Assembly: GCA_947650365.1 (NCBI GenBank)
Contig: OX393553.1
Span: forward strand, 69,323,716-69,387,715
Length of the DNA: 64,000 nt
Origin: Chamaelirium japonicum
Lineage: Eukaryota > Streptophyta > Magnoliopsida > Liliales > Melanthiaceae
Direction of reading: 5' to 3'
Made by a program: the position numbers and the translations under genes. Position 1 is the first letter of the stretch; each line of letters starts with the position of its first letter. Below are positions 11,998 to 25,900 of the stretch, one piece after another. Under the pieces are notes generated by a model that was not told where the DNA came from, did not search any database, and saw only the letters and a program-made list of their open reading frames with translations.

Positions 11998-13242
11998 TGT
12001 AGTCAAAGCGTCACCTGGGCACTGCCTAGGCGAGTGCCTAGGCGTTTTGGACCCCTGGGCGCCTAAGCGACCCCCCAGGCGGGCAGTTTTATCAAGGCGG
12101 CACCTAGGTCCGCCTAGGCAACGTCCTAGGACCGCGTGGCGCCTGGTCAGTTTTTCACTTGATCCAATTTGGGATTTTTCCAAAATTGAGTTGAGTTAAC
12201 TCATAATTGAGTTGTATTCACTCAAAATTGAGTTGCATTAACTCAAATTAAGTTGAATAAGCTCAAAATAGAGTTATATTAACTCAAATTCTTATGATGG
12301 GTCTATAAGAATTTGGAGGGTTTTCAAAATTGAGTTGAATTAATTTAAAATTCAGTTGAATTAACTAAAAATTGAGTTAAATTAACACAAAATTGAGTGG
12401 AATTAACTCAAAATTGAGTTTCATTAACTCAAATTGAGTTGAATATACCCAAAATTGAGTTGAATTAGCTCAAATTCTTATGATGGGTTCATAAGAATAA
12501 AGGGGGTTTTCAAAATTGAGTTGAATTAACTCAAGTTCTTATGATAAGTTCATAAGAAATTGGGGGATTTTCAAAATTAAGTTGAATTAACTCAAAATTG
12601 AGTTGCGTTAACTCGGATTGAGTTGAATAAACTCAAAACTGAGTTTAATTAACTATTTCAAAAAAAAAAAAAGTTTAATTAACTCATATTCTTATGATTG
12701 GTTCATAAGAATTTGGAGGGTTTTCAAAATTGAGTTGAATTAACTCAAATTCTTATGATGGGTTCAAAAGAATTGATTTTTTTTTTAGCTGAATTAACTC
12801 AAAAGTGAGTAGAATTAACTCAAATTGAGTAGAATTAACTCAAATTGTGCTGAATTAACTCAAATGCTTATGATGGGTTAATAAAAATTTAGGGGTTTTT
12901 CAAATTTGAGTTGAATTAACTCTAAACTTAAACCCTAAACCCTCATATTTTATTATTTTTTTCTTGATTTTTTAGAAATTTTTGGAATTTTTCTGATTTT
13001 TTTCTTCAGTTTTTTCTTTTTTATTTTCGGATTCAATTTCTGGGTACGGTATTCCTATACTTTTTAGACAATTTGACTTTTAGGTGGTGAAAATTATAAT
13101 CAACATGCTACTAGATTACTAAAATCACGTATATACATATTGTTACTATACATAAAAATATTTAATAATTACTTGTCGCCTAGGTGTCGCTTCGCCAAGA
13201 CAAGTCAAAACGCCTATTCGCCGCCTAGCCGCCTTGACTACA
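11998..13242. mobile_element. TIR element with GCCTAGGCG arms and a satellite-filled core
   Basis: TGTAGTCAAAGCG at the left and CGCCTTGACTACA at the right are inverted repeats. Both arms are dense in CCTAGGCG and GGCGCC words. The core 12180-12920 is an array of a ~21-bp unit. A clear target duplication was not found, so the superfamily is uncertain. Confidence 0.6.
12180..12920. repeat. ~21-bp satellite array (TTGAGTTGAATTAACTCAAA type)
   Basis: Dozens of imperfect copies of a unit built on GAGTTGAATTAACTC, itself nearly palindromic. A longer period is superimposed: CTTATGATGGGTTCATAAGA recurs at about 12290, 12475, 12540, 12690, 12750 and 12870. No ORF. Confidence 0.9.
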
Positions 13243-13530
13243 CTAGGCAATGTACCCATGGAAAAGGCGATATGTGGCTACGCATTGATACGGGTTGGGT
13301 GAGTTGATTCTTGTAACCTCCTATCTCACATAGGGCATAATCCTAGCAAGAACTACGGGTGGACGTAGGGAATTCTGTTTGTGCCACTGCCAACCACCAT
13401 AAAAATCTCTTGTGTCGTATCCCTCCAACTCTTGCCGCAGTTCCACTCATCCACCGCAACGTTCTCATCTCTGCCACACTAATCTTGTGTGCTCTTTATG
13501 GCCGTAATGGTTCAACAAAACAATACAATA
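13243..13530 (+). mobile_element. possible copia LTR 3' part (remnant)
   Basis: GTTGATTCTTGTAACCTCC, GTGGACGTAGG and CCACCATAAAAATCTC in this order resemble the U5 end of many plant copia LTRs. No priming site or internal domain follows. Resemblance is by memory of the family, so confidence is low. Confidence 0.3.
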
Positions 13531-13628
13531 CAATACAAAAGTAATTTTACACTCTTAACTATTTCAGAACCCTTCAGAGATAGCTAACAAATCATTAATT
13601 TAAAGGAAAATGGAGATCTGGAATATAC

Positions 13629-13996
13629 CACTCCACAAGGAGAATGCTTGTAAAAGATTGACAAATTGAGGTTCCTCTAGATGAGCTTGAAGTTCCTTTC
13701 TCTGAATGAAAAAATTAGTCTTCAATTGAAAAAAGAAAAATATGAAACCATATCATAGGCAATTCTTGACTGAAAGTTAGCTTTGGGAATCATTTCTCTC
13801 TTTATCTTATATTAAGCAAACATATTTAAGTGTTGGAATATTTAAGACTGCATGTGAAATCAAAATTGTAATTGCCCAGAGTGTCACTTACATTTAATAA
13901 AACGTTCAAGATGGTATCACATGCTAAGTATATGGTGCCACTATCCTCAACCATAGCATCATTCTGCCTGATCATTTTCAAAATGCACTCTGCTAC
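13629..13996 (-). CDS. neurochondrin exons 14 and 15 (last found)
   Basis: Exon 14 13892-13996 (VAECILKMI...IYLACDTILNVLLN) and exon 15 13629-13701 (RKELQAHLEEPQFVNLLQAF). Exon 15 ends AGTG|GTATAT, leaving one base of a codon, so at least one more exon is expected further left. Confidence 0.82.
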
Positions 13997-16900
13997 CTGT
14001 TTAAGTTAAATGTTAATATGTTTCCATCCAAAATGATAATATTCAAGAAAGGAATGTTATGTCATGCTGCCTATCTCAATGTTGAAATGGTTCCACTTAT
14101 CAAGGGCCTAATTACTGGTATGAAGCATGTACAAATCTTACAAAATCACAAATGTAGGGGAATAGAGAAAAGGAACAGGAAACTGTATATCCCCGATTCC
14201 TCATTATATATACATCTAGTGTCTGCACTTAGTATGTGAATGAAATCCTACATATCTGAATTTCCAAAGTACAGAAATTATATCGGAATCACAAAGTATA
14301 TTACAGATGGCTGTGATGTTCCGTATGTTTTCTGCTGCTGCTCTCACATCATACAAAATAGATAAGCACATACATATCATAATACAAAACATCCACAAAC
14401 TTTATTGGGATAATGCAGCCATCAACCTACCTCCCATCTACTGGGATCAGCTTCAAGTTCACTAAATATACAACGTTTGTATGAAAGCAGACAATGTGTT
14501 ATTACAGGGGTTCACATAGTCTACTGAGCCAGGTGGGACACCTAGGCTTTATGATCTAGTATAAATATTGTTAGTATCGATGCACTTAAACAGTGTGAAT
14601 TATATTTGTGCTTGGATTACATTTATCATGAATTTATAACTAATGGGCAACTACCAATAATTATATACTATTATTTCTTATAACTATATTATAAGGGATA
14701 TGAATATCATCATAAAAATCCAATGTTAGATGCATGCCCAAAAAGTCAATTGACAAAATGTGGTTGTTTTCTTAGTTTTTCAGTTTATGCATGTGGCTTA
14801 TTAGACAAAATGAGTCGCAGATTGTGTTCTTCAAGCCGAATAATCAAGCGGCCCATCTAATTTTAGCTAGAGGGAGGAAATCAAAGGGTGAGGTTGAACA
14901 CCACAATCACACGGCTGCAAATGTGGATAGTGACTACAAATCTAAAATATTGTTTATTCAGTTATCAAATGGTTAGCACATGGGCTTAGCGAGTGGTCAA
15001 CCTTTACGTTTACTTTTTAGGACTACATGAATTAGGACTCCATATCCGCATGCTTTACAATAATCCTAAACCTGAGGTCACTAAGTTTAGCTAGTGTATT
15101 ATTCCGGTTACTTGCGGGCAAGAACAACACAAAGGATAAATCAGATGGAGCACATTGAGTGATCAAAATTTTACAAAACCATCAACTTTATGAAACTTAA
15201 ATCACAACCATTCGCAACAAATAAAAGTTGAAATAAAGACATGCAAATAGAAGAATGGAAAATAAGCACAAATAACAACTCGCAATAATACCAAAACAGG
15301 TGAAGATGTTAAGCAGCTGGAAATATATAGGGTGGAAGTGACATGTAAGAAACTTTACAAACTTATTTAAAATGCTATATTATATAAATAAACCTACAGC
15401 TTTATGTCCTCCAAAAGAAGCCAAAGCCATGCATCCATCAATCCCCGTGGTTATTTGGCACAACATTGGAAGCAAGAAGCAGATAGAGGAGAAGGGCCTG
15501 TCAATTAGTGATCATGTTAAACAAAAATCAGTTTTTAACTGTTCAAAAGAAAAAAGGACAAACCAATATACTCTCAACTTCAATAAAACTAGAAAGACTG
15601 TCAGAAACCTTGGTTCATCGTCACCTTCAATCGAAAGCATATATTCTAAAAGATCTTGACTTGTTTCCTTGCATGCGTAGGGAGCTTCTGCAAGATAACT
15701 GGAGTGCTTATGATCAGAAGATTACCAAAGAACTTATTTCATGTTTTTAGTAAGTACCGGCTAGAGAATGATGATTAGAAACTGAAAAGAAAAGTTTGGA
15801 CAATTTTGCCATACTAATTAATTAGATATGCAATGCAACCTAGGAAGACATGAACTGACCCTTGAGTAAGCAGTCAAGTAAAGCATCAGAATTACAGATT
15901 TAACTGACTCCATCGTCCATCCCAACAGCACAAAGAAACTAAAAGTAAGAGGCTTTAAGAAGCTAGAAACAATTAGTGTATGTTGGGTGAGCCAGGCAAA
16001 CACAGAATAGCTAGCATCAAGGAGCCTGCTCAACATGAGTTGCCACAATGGAGTCACTGAATATGTGGTTACGGACATTCCACCGGTTTTGGATTACTGT
16101 ATGATAATGTGATTTATTAAGCACAGTTTTGAACTGTGCCTCAATGCCATCGGGCGATAGGGGTGACAATATTAACCTATAAAAGACGATGTTTGCCAAA
16201 ATAGATCACACTTGAACCCCTTTATTTAGTTCAAGATGGTTAATTATAAACCATTCTCTTCCCAAGTAATTTTAACCAAATTCCACACCAATAAATGAAT
16301 TGAACGAACTTCACTTCTAGAGGACACAACATTGGATTTAAAAATATGAATTTGATCCAGTAAGCCACGTTATTAGTGAGTGTTCCTTTTATCCAACACA
16401 GTAAGGCTTGTTTTCAGAACAGACAAATTCATTTCAAGAATTTCAGATCATAGGATCTAATCTCGATACAAAACAAAAGTGAGAAGATATATAACAATAA
16501 TGGCTCTCAAAGCTCAAGATATTTATAGAAAAATGGTTTCACATCATTTCATAGTTTGATATGGCATCCCTTCATGGATACTCTACACAGTTAAAGAACT
16601 ATCATGTATAATTTTTCTAGTAAATATAATGATTTTCTTTTTTAATTAAAGTTCCTGAATATATGGCCTTTCTCTCTAGTAAACATTGTGATCCCTCTTT
16701 TAATTAACTCCTACATAAAAGAGAGATGTTTCAAATCAATGAAGGGATTTTCATTACCCAAATGAGGAGAGTCACACTTGAATGGGTCAAAAATTTAGAT
16801 TGCCCTTATAAGCAAGAGAATAAAGTTTATATTAGCTCAATTAACTAAAATTATGTACAAAGGATATGATTGTTGTGGAAAGGAAAAACACTCTAATAAA

Positions 16901-19900
16901 TTTATTTAGAGGTACTTTGTATTTTATGTGAGTTAATTTATTCAGAGGTACATCTATTTTATGTGAGTCTATGATACTCAATTCAGAGGAATTTGAGTTT
17001 CAAAGTATTTTAAGAACAAATGATGTTTTCAAGACATAGATTTGAAGTGCAATATGCCTAAAGGATTACCTTCTAATAAGAGTAATACATTTAACTAATC
17101 TTATAAAGTACTATTTACTCAACCCAAAGATAAACCAGCCTATCATTGTCTTAATCCATGAGGACATACCAAACTGATCCATGTGTCATAAAGGTCAATG
17201 AGGAGAGCAAACATGGCATGCTCACATGCAAGCAAGAGGAAGATGGTTGAAACTTGTTCAGTCTCATTAGGCCAATAGTGTAAATACATATATGGGAGTA
17301 GCCACCATCACAAAGATTAACACTCTAAAGAAAGGAAAATAAGTAAATCCGATAAGAACCCAAAACTCATGAGCAAACGTCTTGGATTATGTCTTGGTTA
17401 AGAATATGCGATATATGCTGAGCTAAAAACGAGTAAAGAGTCATCAAAGTAATTTAAGCAAGCGATGTGAGCATCAAGTTCGATATGTTTGGTATATTCG
17501 CGAAAAATGGACTGCAAGCAATTGGCAAACCACTCTGAGATAAATCTTCAAGGGGGACATGTAAAATAAAATATTCAAGATAGTGAAAAACCAAAATTAT
17601 CTCATAGAAATCAAAAACATGAAACGCAAGTTGATAACATTTTACTTCTTTCTTCTCCAAGAGATCAACATATAGCACAGGAAAATGCAAAAGCTAATTA
17701 TACGCCAATTATTCATAGGATCACCAATCCTGCAGTCCAATCAGTCAAGGTTTAAGAATTCGGTTTTGGTTTTGGTCTGACCCCCAAAGAACGGTTTCAG
17801 CGGTTTTGGTTTCAGACTTTTTATAAAAAAAAATAAAAAATCCCAACAAATTAGGAAAATCTTTAGAAAATTAATGAGTCGAGAAAAATTAGATACTTAT
17901 TTATGGTCATATACGTATTACTTTTTTTATGCAAATGGCCTATGTAAATGTCATATGCAATGGCCTATGTAAATGTCATATGCAAATGGCCTATGCAAAA
18001 TGTAAATGCCTACATGTAGAACTCCACCATATTCATGTAGATCTATATTGTACACCAAAGTTCATTCAAAATTTAAAATTTCAAACTATTTTTTCAAAAG
18101 CATAATGAAACCTAATTTTTTGTAGATCTACACCATATGCATATAAATCTATAACATATAAATGTAGATCTACAACTTATATATGTAGATTTACAACACA
18201 TTGATGTAAATCTACGACTTATAAATATTGATCTACGACATATGGATGCAGATCTACAACTTATATATGTAGATCTATAAGACTATTAACTTATATTTGT
18301 AGGTCTACACTATATCCATGTAGATCCATCTCTCGAATGTTGAGTGATCTCATCTCTCGAATGTTGAGTAATCTATGACAATGATGGTGTTGTAGTGATC
18401 TCATCTCTCGAATGTTGAGGATATGTTTAATCACTTCCTGCTTTTTGGAAAAGTTAATCAACCCAATATGATAGCTTCTCACGCTCTGCTTCTTCGTTGA
18501 ACCCACGATAACCTTAATGATAGGAACATTGAAAAGTAAGCTAATCTCATCCAAGAGGTTCACTAAGTATTGCATGGCCCGATTTTTTCTTATTTAAATC
18601 TGACAAGTACTACGTGGATACCTCCATTTCCACAAGTATACAAATGTGCACCCACATACGTTTATACCATTCATTGCTAGATTTGATTGCTTTACAAACT
18701 TCTTAACAGACGCATCGAACGTGATCAGCATAAGCTATGACATGTCATTTGATCATGCATCGAGTGCTAGGGATACAATATCAATGATATGGTGTGGCTT
18801 ATGCCAAGCTCAACCGTTTTTTATTTTAATTTGACAAGTACTACTGGAGGCCCCTTTTCTAAAGTATACCACAGGTCCACAGCAAAGTTTCTTGAATTCT
18901 TTGTCTTCAATGTGTGTCTGCGTATGCTTTATACCACTCATTGCATAATTTGATGGATTTACGAGCTTCTTGATAGAGTCGTCGGATGTGATCGGCAAAA
19001 GCATTGACACATCACCAAATCGAGTATTTAGTGGGAGGGGTACAAAATCAATGGTATGTTGTGGCTTATAACTATAAAAAACTTGTCTCTAGCTGGTCCC
19101 CTGGGTTCTCGGTGAAGAACTCGGGGAAGATCACCCCTTTTCTTAGTCTTTTGTAGCTCCCTTATATTATTCTAATAAAGCTTGGGGTATGCTCAACCCC
19201 ATCCTCTCCATCTCGGGGAGGAATTCTCAAAAAAAAAAAAAAAAAAAAACTATAAAAAACTTCAGAGAATGTGCTTTTAATGGACAGATTAACGGAATTC
19301 CTATAAGAAAACTCCGCTTGAGGTAAAAACTGTTGAGAATATCTCAATGCAGGTGTTTCTTAAATAATGTTTAATCAAATTATCAAAGAGAGTATTGTAC
19401 ACCAAACAAGTGTTGAGACAAAGGGTATTTTCACCTTTTTACATATAAGGAGTGTAATGGGTGTTTTGATCCGACAGAGACATACAGATCTGAAGGCTAT
19501 TTCACTCCTAGGGACACACCTTTATCTAGAGGCGAAATCAAATCGAAAGAGGTGCCTTATAGTCCAAGAGACACAGCCTATGAAAGGACACACCCCTATG
19601 AAAAAACATACCCTTGAAGGCTTGAAGTGCCCATTCAAAGTTGTTAAAAGGAGCCAGACTTCTGGACACATCATTGCTCCCATTTTGGTTCTTTCTTCCT
19701 CTCTAATTCCCATAAAGTTTCAACAACAACATGCGTTCTTAGTTGTTACTGAACGCATACTCCCTAAGGTTTCAATCCCAGTTTGGTGCTCTCTTCCACT
19801 CTGATGTCTAGAAAGTTTCAATGTCAACAAGAGTACTTTGGAGTTCTTCATTGTTGCTTTCCCTAAGGTTTGTTTGTATCCTGGAAGCGGTTTGCAATCT

Positions 19901-22900
19901 TCCTATCAGCACACTCAACCTGAGTGGGAGCAAATCCTGCTTTAAAGAAAGTATATTCAATATGTGCCTCAGAGCCTCAAGTTTTCTAACTCCATATTTC
20001 CAAAAAAATCATGCACGTGAATTGATATGATCCATCAAGATGCATCTCAAGAGACTCTCCAAACTTTGATTAGAACTTCCATTTGATCTATCCACTAGCA
20101 CACGATGAAGTTACCAGTTTCGAGAATATATCCACTAGCAAGAAGATCTATCCACTAACATTTTTGGGATTGGCTTTTGGCATAATGAAACACAATAAAT
20201 TGGTTTACCATATGATCTATATATTTCATAGTCTTCGGCCAATAGTAGTGCTCCACCACCAACACCAAGATCTTGTCATATCCGAATTGACCTCCAAGTG
20301 CCCAATGTAACTCCGTGAGAGTTTGTTGACACAAGGAAGATTCAAGAGTGCACAATAAAATAAAATAAACCTTGAAGAGGCAGAAATCATGTAATGAAAA
20401 AGGAGAGTAAATCACCACAAAAAAAAATCTTGCAAATCCTCCACTTCGCAGAAAACAGGATCCTTTTTTATTATCTCCTTGAAATCTACAACTTCATTTC
20501 ATGAATACAAACACTACATCCCTCTTGCTTAGAGCAAAGACAGCCTTATTTTACACTTTATTTGTATTTCAACATAAAGAAGCATTGCTGGATGAAAAAC
20601 TACACTTAAAGGTGGCTACTAAGTTTCTTTAGGAGTAAAGACAGTGAAGAGGTTCATAAATCAAATAGGCATCAAACTCTAAGTGAAAAAGATAATGCTT
20701 CCGGTGGCACACGACACAATAGGTGTCGAACAAAAGGTTGTACATTGGAACATCATGCTACGCTTTGCAGAGCTATTCACTAAAGAAAGTTACGGAATAT
20801 CGTTGCTTTGATGGATGAAATAACAAGTCATCCACTGCAACACTTCAATGATGTTTTGATCCATGGGAAAATAGAGAGATATTAGTTTAACGGCTAGTGT
20901 TCAATGAGATTAGCAATGACAGAAGATTTATTAATAGAGCTGGAACCCAAAAGGTGAGAAATTAATAGAGAAAAACCTGCCAGGATAAGTCATAGAAGGC
21001 TAACATACCTTCCAGTTATTCTTACTGCAGCCAATAGATCATCCCCTCGCTTTTGTCCATTGTCCTACAAAGGATCAACCAATTTAAGAAATTCATGAAA
21101 TAATATTCCAACACCTAAAAAGGTCAAATCTTACCTTTGAATCTTGTAAAAACTCTAGAACCAAATTAATTGTCTCGCTCAATCCTGAAATCACCTTCAT
21201 TGAAGTGCTTTCATTGATTGGGCTTCCTGTAGAAATTTGATCTTTGTAATATGCTAAAAGAGTGCCAAGAAACAAGAGTCCAGCCCAAGGAAACTTTAGT
21301 ATTGCAAGCAAATGGAAAAATATATGAAGTGAATATAGGCCAACTATAAATCCTAGAAGATAGAAGAAACAGAAATACAAAAATCGTAATGTTTCATGTT
21401 TTAATCTTTTTAGAAATGAGAAACGAGTCACTTGTTTTTTATTCTGTTTCCAATTTTTAATAACAAGACAGACTTAGTAGTCACATCTCATTTGCCCATC
21501 TCTCTAGTTCCGAGCATCAATGACTTCCTAATAGCAAAACAGACTTAGTAGTCACATCTCATTGCCCATCTCTCTAGTTCCGAACATCAATGACTTCCTC
21601 CTCTCTTTAGGGTGCACTGATGAATGCAAGGTGGTGGCAGCATGCCTGCGTAGAGGTGGAGAAGCCGGAGATTTCGGGTGGGGGTGATATATGAGGTCAG
21701 CATCAAGAAAATGAGGGTAGTACAAGATCTGGTCCGTGTGGGCAAGGGGAGTGTGGGTGCATAAAATATTCACCCCTTCTTGGCACTACTGTCAAAACCT
21801 TTGAAAAAGGAAAAAGTGCTAAGCCAAGGGAGAAATGGGGGAAGAGGACCCCCCCTCCCTCCTTTCAGATTTAGAGCCGAACAACCCGGCCTAAGACACA
21901 TCTGGCTATCCTTCCAAAATGAGAAGAACACGCACCGAGCTGCCCCTTCAAAAAGGGGAAAGCGACCAACCATCCCTTCAAAAGGGAGAAACATAACAAC
22001 CAACGCTTTCGAAAGGAGGAACGTGTACAGAGTTAACTGAGAACAGTTATTCTCAAACCAACTCATGAAGGACAACTGTCAGCATCAGACAAATCAATTC
22101 TGCACCGCCCCGTGTGTGCGTTTGGGGGGGGGGATAAATAAAAAGGATAGGACTGAAAGAAGAAAAGGAAAAGGAGAAGTGAAAGAAATGAGTAGGATTC
22201 GAGGTCCATTGAGATTGCTTCGGAATTCTTTTGCTTGCAAAAAAGGTAACATAGCTATATATGGGACCAGGTCCTCTCCTTACAATAATTTCAGCCAATT
22301 TACATTGAATCTCTTCTAAACAAATCTTCAAGGTTGTTCCTTTCTCTTTCCCTTCACTTCATGTTTGATTGTGTGCTTTTGGTGTTTCGGCTTCTCTTTT
22401 TTCTTTTCTTTTTTTGAGCAATTCCTCTCCGAGGGTGTTTCGGCTTCTCAAGACAGAAGCGGTGTCAACAACCAACTTTGATTGGTGTATATCGACTACT
22501 TCTGAGTTTTGTAAGTAATTCCATGATGTTTAATGAACCTTTACATGAGATGCCGTACTAATTTGTATAGTGCATCTTAGTATGAGAATATCATATGTTT
22601 TAAGAAGTCTACACAGAATGGTAGATACATTGAATAGTTCTGTCTTCTCTCTTATTACATGTGTCAAGCCCATTTTGACTATGAGCTATAAGAGGCCCAA
22701 AAAAAATGCAAAGCATGTATAATTTAAAGATTCTGGATAGAGAAGCTTACTTCCATGCGAACATATACTCTGTCAATATCTATATACATGATTGATCCTG
22801 CATGTTTGTGCATCAATAACATAGAACCTCATCTTCTTGCATCAATAAGGAAAAGGATATGATATTTTAAATGACCAACTGAACTACAAAGATTAGGTCA

Positions 22901-25900
22901 CCTAGAAATCCCAGGATAACAGCATAGATACCATCTTAACAAAACTAATCTAAAAGTCACAATTTGAGTAAAAAATTAGTTACTAGTTGAGGATAGATAG
23001 ACCTTCTTCGTCACAAACATTTGATATTAGTTTAATGATCTTCTCTATCAACGAAAATGACACAGCCAAATTTCTCTGCTTCAGAAGAATGGTTTCTCCG
23101 GTGGTGGAAGAAAATTTAGAAGCTTCGTATTTTAGGTAAGCAACTTCATCAAGAAGAACAGCAACTTCGACCCTTGATGACTCGAGCACAAGTAATAGAT
23201 ACCTGGAAACCAGTCAAAACAGATGATACTAAGTAAATCACTTTGAAAGGTTCGCCGAACAAACTATAGAAAATGCTCTTATTACTTGTCAACAGGCATA
23301 GATTCCGGAAGGTCATGCACTTTATTCTGGTCCAGCAGCCAGTTTTCACCAAGTATAGACATCAAGGAGTCAGCGAGAAGAAGAGCCTGAAGCTTTTCAG
23401 AAGACACTACACATTTTAAAATAAAATTACACGTAAATAACCAGTATTTATCTTTTCCTTGTATAACTAGCTTTTGTTTTTCTAGATTTCAAAACAAGAA
23501 AACAGTCATGAGATCATTTAAATCCTATTTCCAACAATTCCTTTTCTTGTAGATTCCATTTTCTTAGTTTAGCAATCCAAAGAACCCAAATTACCTTCCT
23601 CGTAGATACACCACGGAAGTATAAATATTCCGGCAGAAGCTAAACAATTAAAAATTAAGGATATGTGATTTTTTTTTTTTGAGCAATTCCTCTCCGAGAG
23701 GGAGAGGATGGGGTTGAGCATACCCCAAGCTTTATTAAAATAAATTAGAAGTTATAAGCTACAAAGGAAATGACTAATCATCCCCGAGAGCTTAACAGAG
23801 AAACCTGATGACCAACTGATAACCATAGCTACAAAGTTGGACCAGATGATCCCGATAGGTAATTCCTTGTTCGAGAAGGCTCTAGCATTACGTTCACGCC
23901 AAATGCTCCAGCAAAGGCCAATTGCCAGCAGATCCCATGCTGGACGAATCGCCTTCTTCACTCTTCGAGATCGCCAAAATGTCCAAAGAGAATGAATGGA
24001 TCCAGAGTGACCTTGAATTCTGAAGCGGTGCTTCAACATGGACCAGAGGTTCTGGGAGAAGGGACAGCGGAGGAATAGGTGGTTAACATCTTCTCTATGA
24101 GAGTGGCAAAGGGGGCAAGACAAGTTTGAAGCATTGGGGTTGTTCCTCTGGCGAAGATTCACTAATGTCAATAGTTTCTTCCGGATGGCTAGCCACATGA
24201 AGATCCTTGTCTTAAAAGGAGCTGGCGACTTCCAAAGATGACTCGCTATGGGGCAAATGAGACCTCCGCTATTAAAAAATCTATAGAAAGATTTAACCGA
24301 GAAAACCCCTGAATTCTCCCGCTTCCATCTAGAAGTGTCTCTGCCTTCCCCAAGAGTGAAGGCCTCCAAGATCTGGTATAGATCAGAAAGTTGACTCTAA
24401 AGAGATTCCGGAATCGACCTTCTGAATCTAACCGACCAGGTTCGACCATCTGGTGACTCTGAAGTCTGGGAGTGAATTGAAGCCTGAGTATCCCAAGCCA
24501 GAAAATAAAGGTCGTAGAACAGGGAAGCCAGATTAATGTCCTCAACCCAATGATCGGTCCAGAATTTGATGTTCTTGCCATTACCTGGTATCAGCCTTAT
24601 GTAGGTACGGAAAGGAGCTCCTACTTTGCAAATACCTTTCCAAAATGGAGAAAGCTTTCCTGATTTCCTACTTATGGCCTGTAAAGGAGAAAAACGTTTA
24701 AAATATCTGTTTCTGATGATAGACGACCAGTGATCCCCCTGGTCGTTCTGAAGCCTCCACCACCATTTTTCCAGTAGAGCTCGGTTGAAATCTCTCGGAT
24801 TAGTGACTCCCAGGCCTCCCTGATCCCTCGATTTGCACGTGAGACCCCAATTAGCTAGGTGGTAGGACCCCGCTAAGCCATTGGCTCCTTTCCAAAGAAA
24901 AGCACTGCGAATCCCATATATTCTCTTAATGACCCAGGACGGAATGAAGTAGAGCGCTAAATAATAAGACGGAATAGAGGAAAACACAGAATTAACTAAG
25001 GTTAGGCGGCCCCCAGTGAGAGGAACTTCCCTTTCCAGTTAGATAAACGACCTTCCACCTTCTCCACCACTTTGAGCCAATCAGATCTACCCAGGCGTTT
25101 ATTGCTGATGGGAATCCCTAGGTATTTCATCGGAAAAGAATCCAGCTTACAGTACAGTAAGGAGGAAGCTAAAACTCCCTTCACCTAAGAAGGTCCCACA
25201 TAGATCATAGAACTCTTAGAGAAGTTGATTCGAAGGCCCGAACAGAATTCAAGAGCGTATAGAATAATCTTCAGGACTGTCACCTGCTCTAGCTCCGCTT
25301 CACAGAATAAGATAGTATCGTCAGCAAAATGCAGGTTAGAAATACACCAGGAGTTACCTCGAATCCCTCGGATCAGGTTCTGGGAGTTGGCTCTAAGGAT
25401 ATGTGATTGTGAACTAGTTATTTTGTCTGGAATGTTGTTTCAATTCCCCATTAGGCATATAATTTGTGCCACATGTAAAAATGCAATTCTCTATATCAAA
25501 TCTTGCACTCTACCCTTTCATCTAGACCCTTTCTAGTCTCAGTTAACCTTGGAGGGTTGCTCCCTAGTTGCATGAATAATAAGCATAAACTGCACAATCA
25601 ATATGGTCAGTCACCCTACCCACCAACTAGCATTTTGGGTTTCTTGGAAGGCCGCTCTACAGCCAAGTTGTGTTGGTCCGGTTTTCAGTACAAACCATAG
25701 AGTTTGATGTCAGGTTGATAGCCGAAAGTATTTTTTTTGTCCCAATCTTTATGGAACCTTATTAATTAGAGTCGTGCTCAACAGAAGACGCCATCTTAAT
25801 GATATAAGACTTGGTTTGATGGTGAACTAGTGTTTCCATACTAATTATAAAAAAAACAAAAAAGTGTTTGAGGTCATTGGTGATGTGAACAAAAAATTGT

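Noticed and set aside
12180-12920. CRISPR-like array of regularly spaced repeats
   Set aside because: Units are contiguous, degenerate and near-palindromic with no distinct spacers, and the DNA is plant nuclear; it is a minisatellite.
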